A stretch of 13,507 nt of DNA from JAYYZW01 sp036339995 (lineage in GTDB: Bacteria > Pseudomonadota > Gammaproteobacteria > Ga0077536), in contig JAYYZW010000072.1 in the NCBI GenBank assembly GCA_036339995.1, forward strand, positions 1 through 13,507, written 5' to 3'. The notes below the pieces were generated by a model. That model was not told the DNA's origin. It worked only from the letters and a program-made list of their open reading frames with translations, and ran no database searches. The position numbers were made by a program, and so were the translations under genes. Positions 13,452-13,507 of this stretch are shown here, one piece after another. How positions within the stretch are numbered: position 1 is the first letter of the stretch; each line of letters opens with the position of its first letter.

Positions 13452-13507
13452 TTACTGCGTAAAAAGCAGATACTGCTCAAGTACATCCAGACAGAGAACT
13501 TAACTTG

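Larger units (their letters stand above)
13068..13507. other. 440-bp region with no recognised gene; inverted repeats
   Basis: No convincing coding sequence was found on either strand; short frames at 13030-13236 and 13264-13503 show no family signature. It must contain the promoter of the flavo-oxidase gene. A weak minus-strand pair, TTGAAT (plus 13372-13377) and GATAAA (13350-13355) 16 bp apart, is possible but would leave a leader of about 270 nt. Several inverted repeats occur at 13228-13328, with a wider pair at 13379-13451. The last ~150 bp are AT-richer than the rest. Confidence 0.5.

Noticed and set aside
13264..13503. 79-residue plus-strand frame at the right edge
   Set aside because: It has low-complexity composition, crosses several inverted repeats and resembles no known family.

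Overview
The window reads as a chromosomal segment of a GC-rich proteobacterium, most likely a gammaproteobacterium. This rests on strong Shine-Dalgarno sequences, GTAG-headed REP palindromes like those of Pseudomonas and relatives, an IS21-type istB and an MtfA homologue. No rRNA or tRNA gene was seen, so the lineage is an inference. The gene content is accessory and catabolic, mixed with decayed fragments.

Layout. Positions 1-255 hold the 3' end of an IS21-family element (end of istB plus the right terminal repeats). A promoter-like region with a small inverted repeat precedes a Rieske oxygenase alpha subunit (537-1793). A 5'-truncated Fic-domain remnant follows almost at once (1799-2032). 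On the minus strand lie an MtfA-like zinc peptidase with an N-terminal membrane anchor (2069-2893) and, beyond a REP pair, a C-terminal scrap of a FabG-like SDR (about 3005-3130). A SRPBCC protein (3176-3595) and a flavin-dependent LLM oxidoreductase (3713-4735, minus) converge on a perfect REP doublet. The LLM gene follows an acyl-CoA dehydrogenase (4789-5955, minus) as a likely two-gene operon. It diverges from a core-only MetE-like zinc methyltransferase-family protein (6170-7336). A short ORF containing a fifth REP copy (7339-7500) looks like the C-terminal end of a crotonase. Next come a polytopic STT3/AglB-like GT-C protein (7511-9268), an isovaleryl-CoA-dehydrogenase-type ACAD (9389-10603), a DECR-like SDR with an altered active site 3 bp later (10607-11491), and a Tat-exported berberine-bridge-like FAD oxidase (11568-13067, minus). 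The last 440 bp hold no recognised gene but several inverted repeats.

How the genes may work together. Two acyl-CoA dehydrogenases, an SDR related to 2,4-dienoyl-CoA reductases, a crotonase remnant, a Rieske oxygenase, an LLM monooxygenase and a secreted flavo-oxidase fit oxidation of a branched or cyclic organic acid or terpenoid-like substrate through CoA thioesters. The substrate cannot be read from the sequence. The most unusual parts are the MetE-core protein paired divergently with the ACAD/LLM operon, the STT3-like protein with a changed WWDYG-region motif, and the SDR lacking the usual Tyr and Lys. Four separate gene remnants, a transposon end and five REP copies suggest a region of repeated rearrangement.
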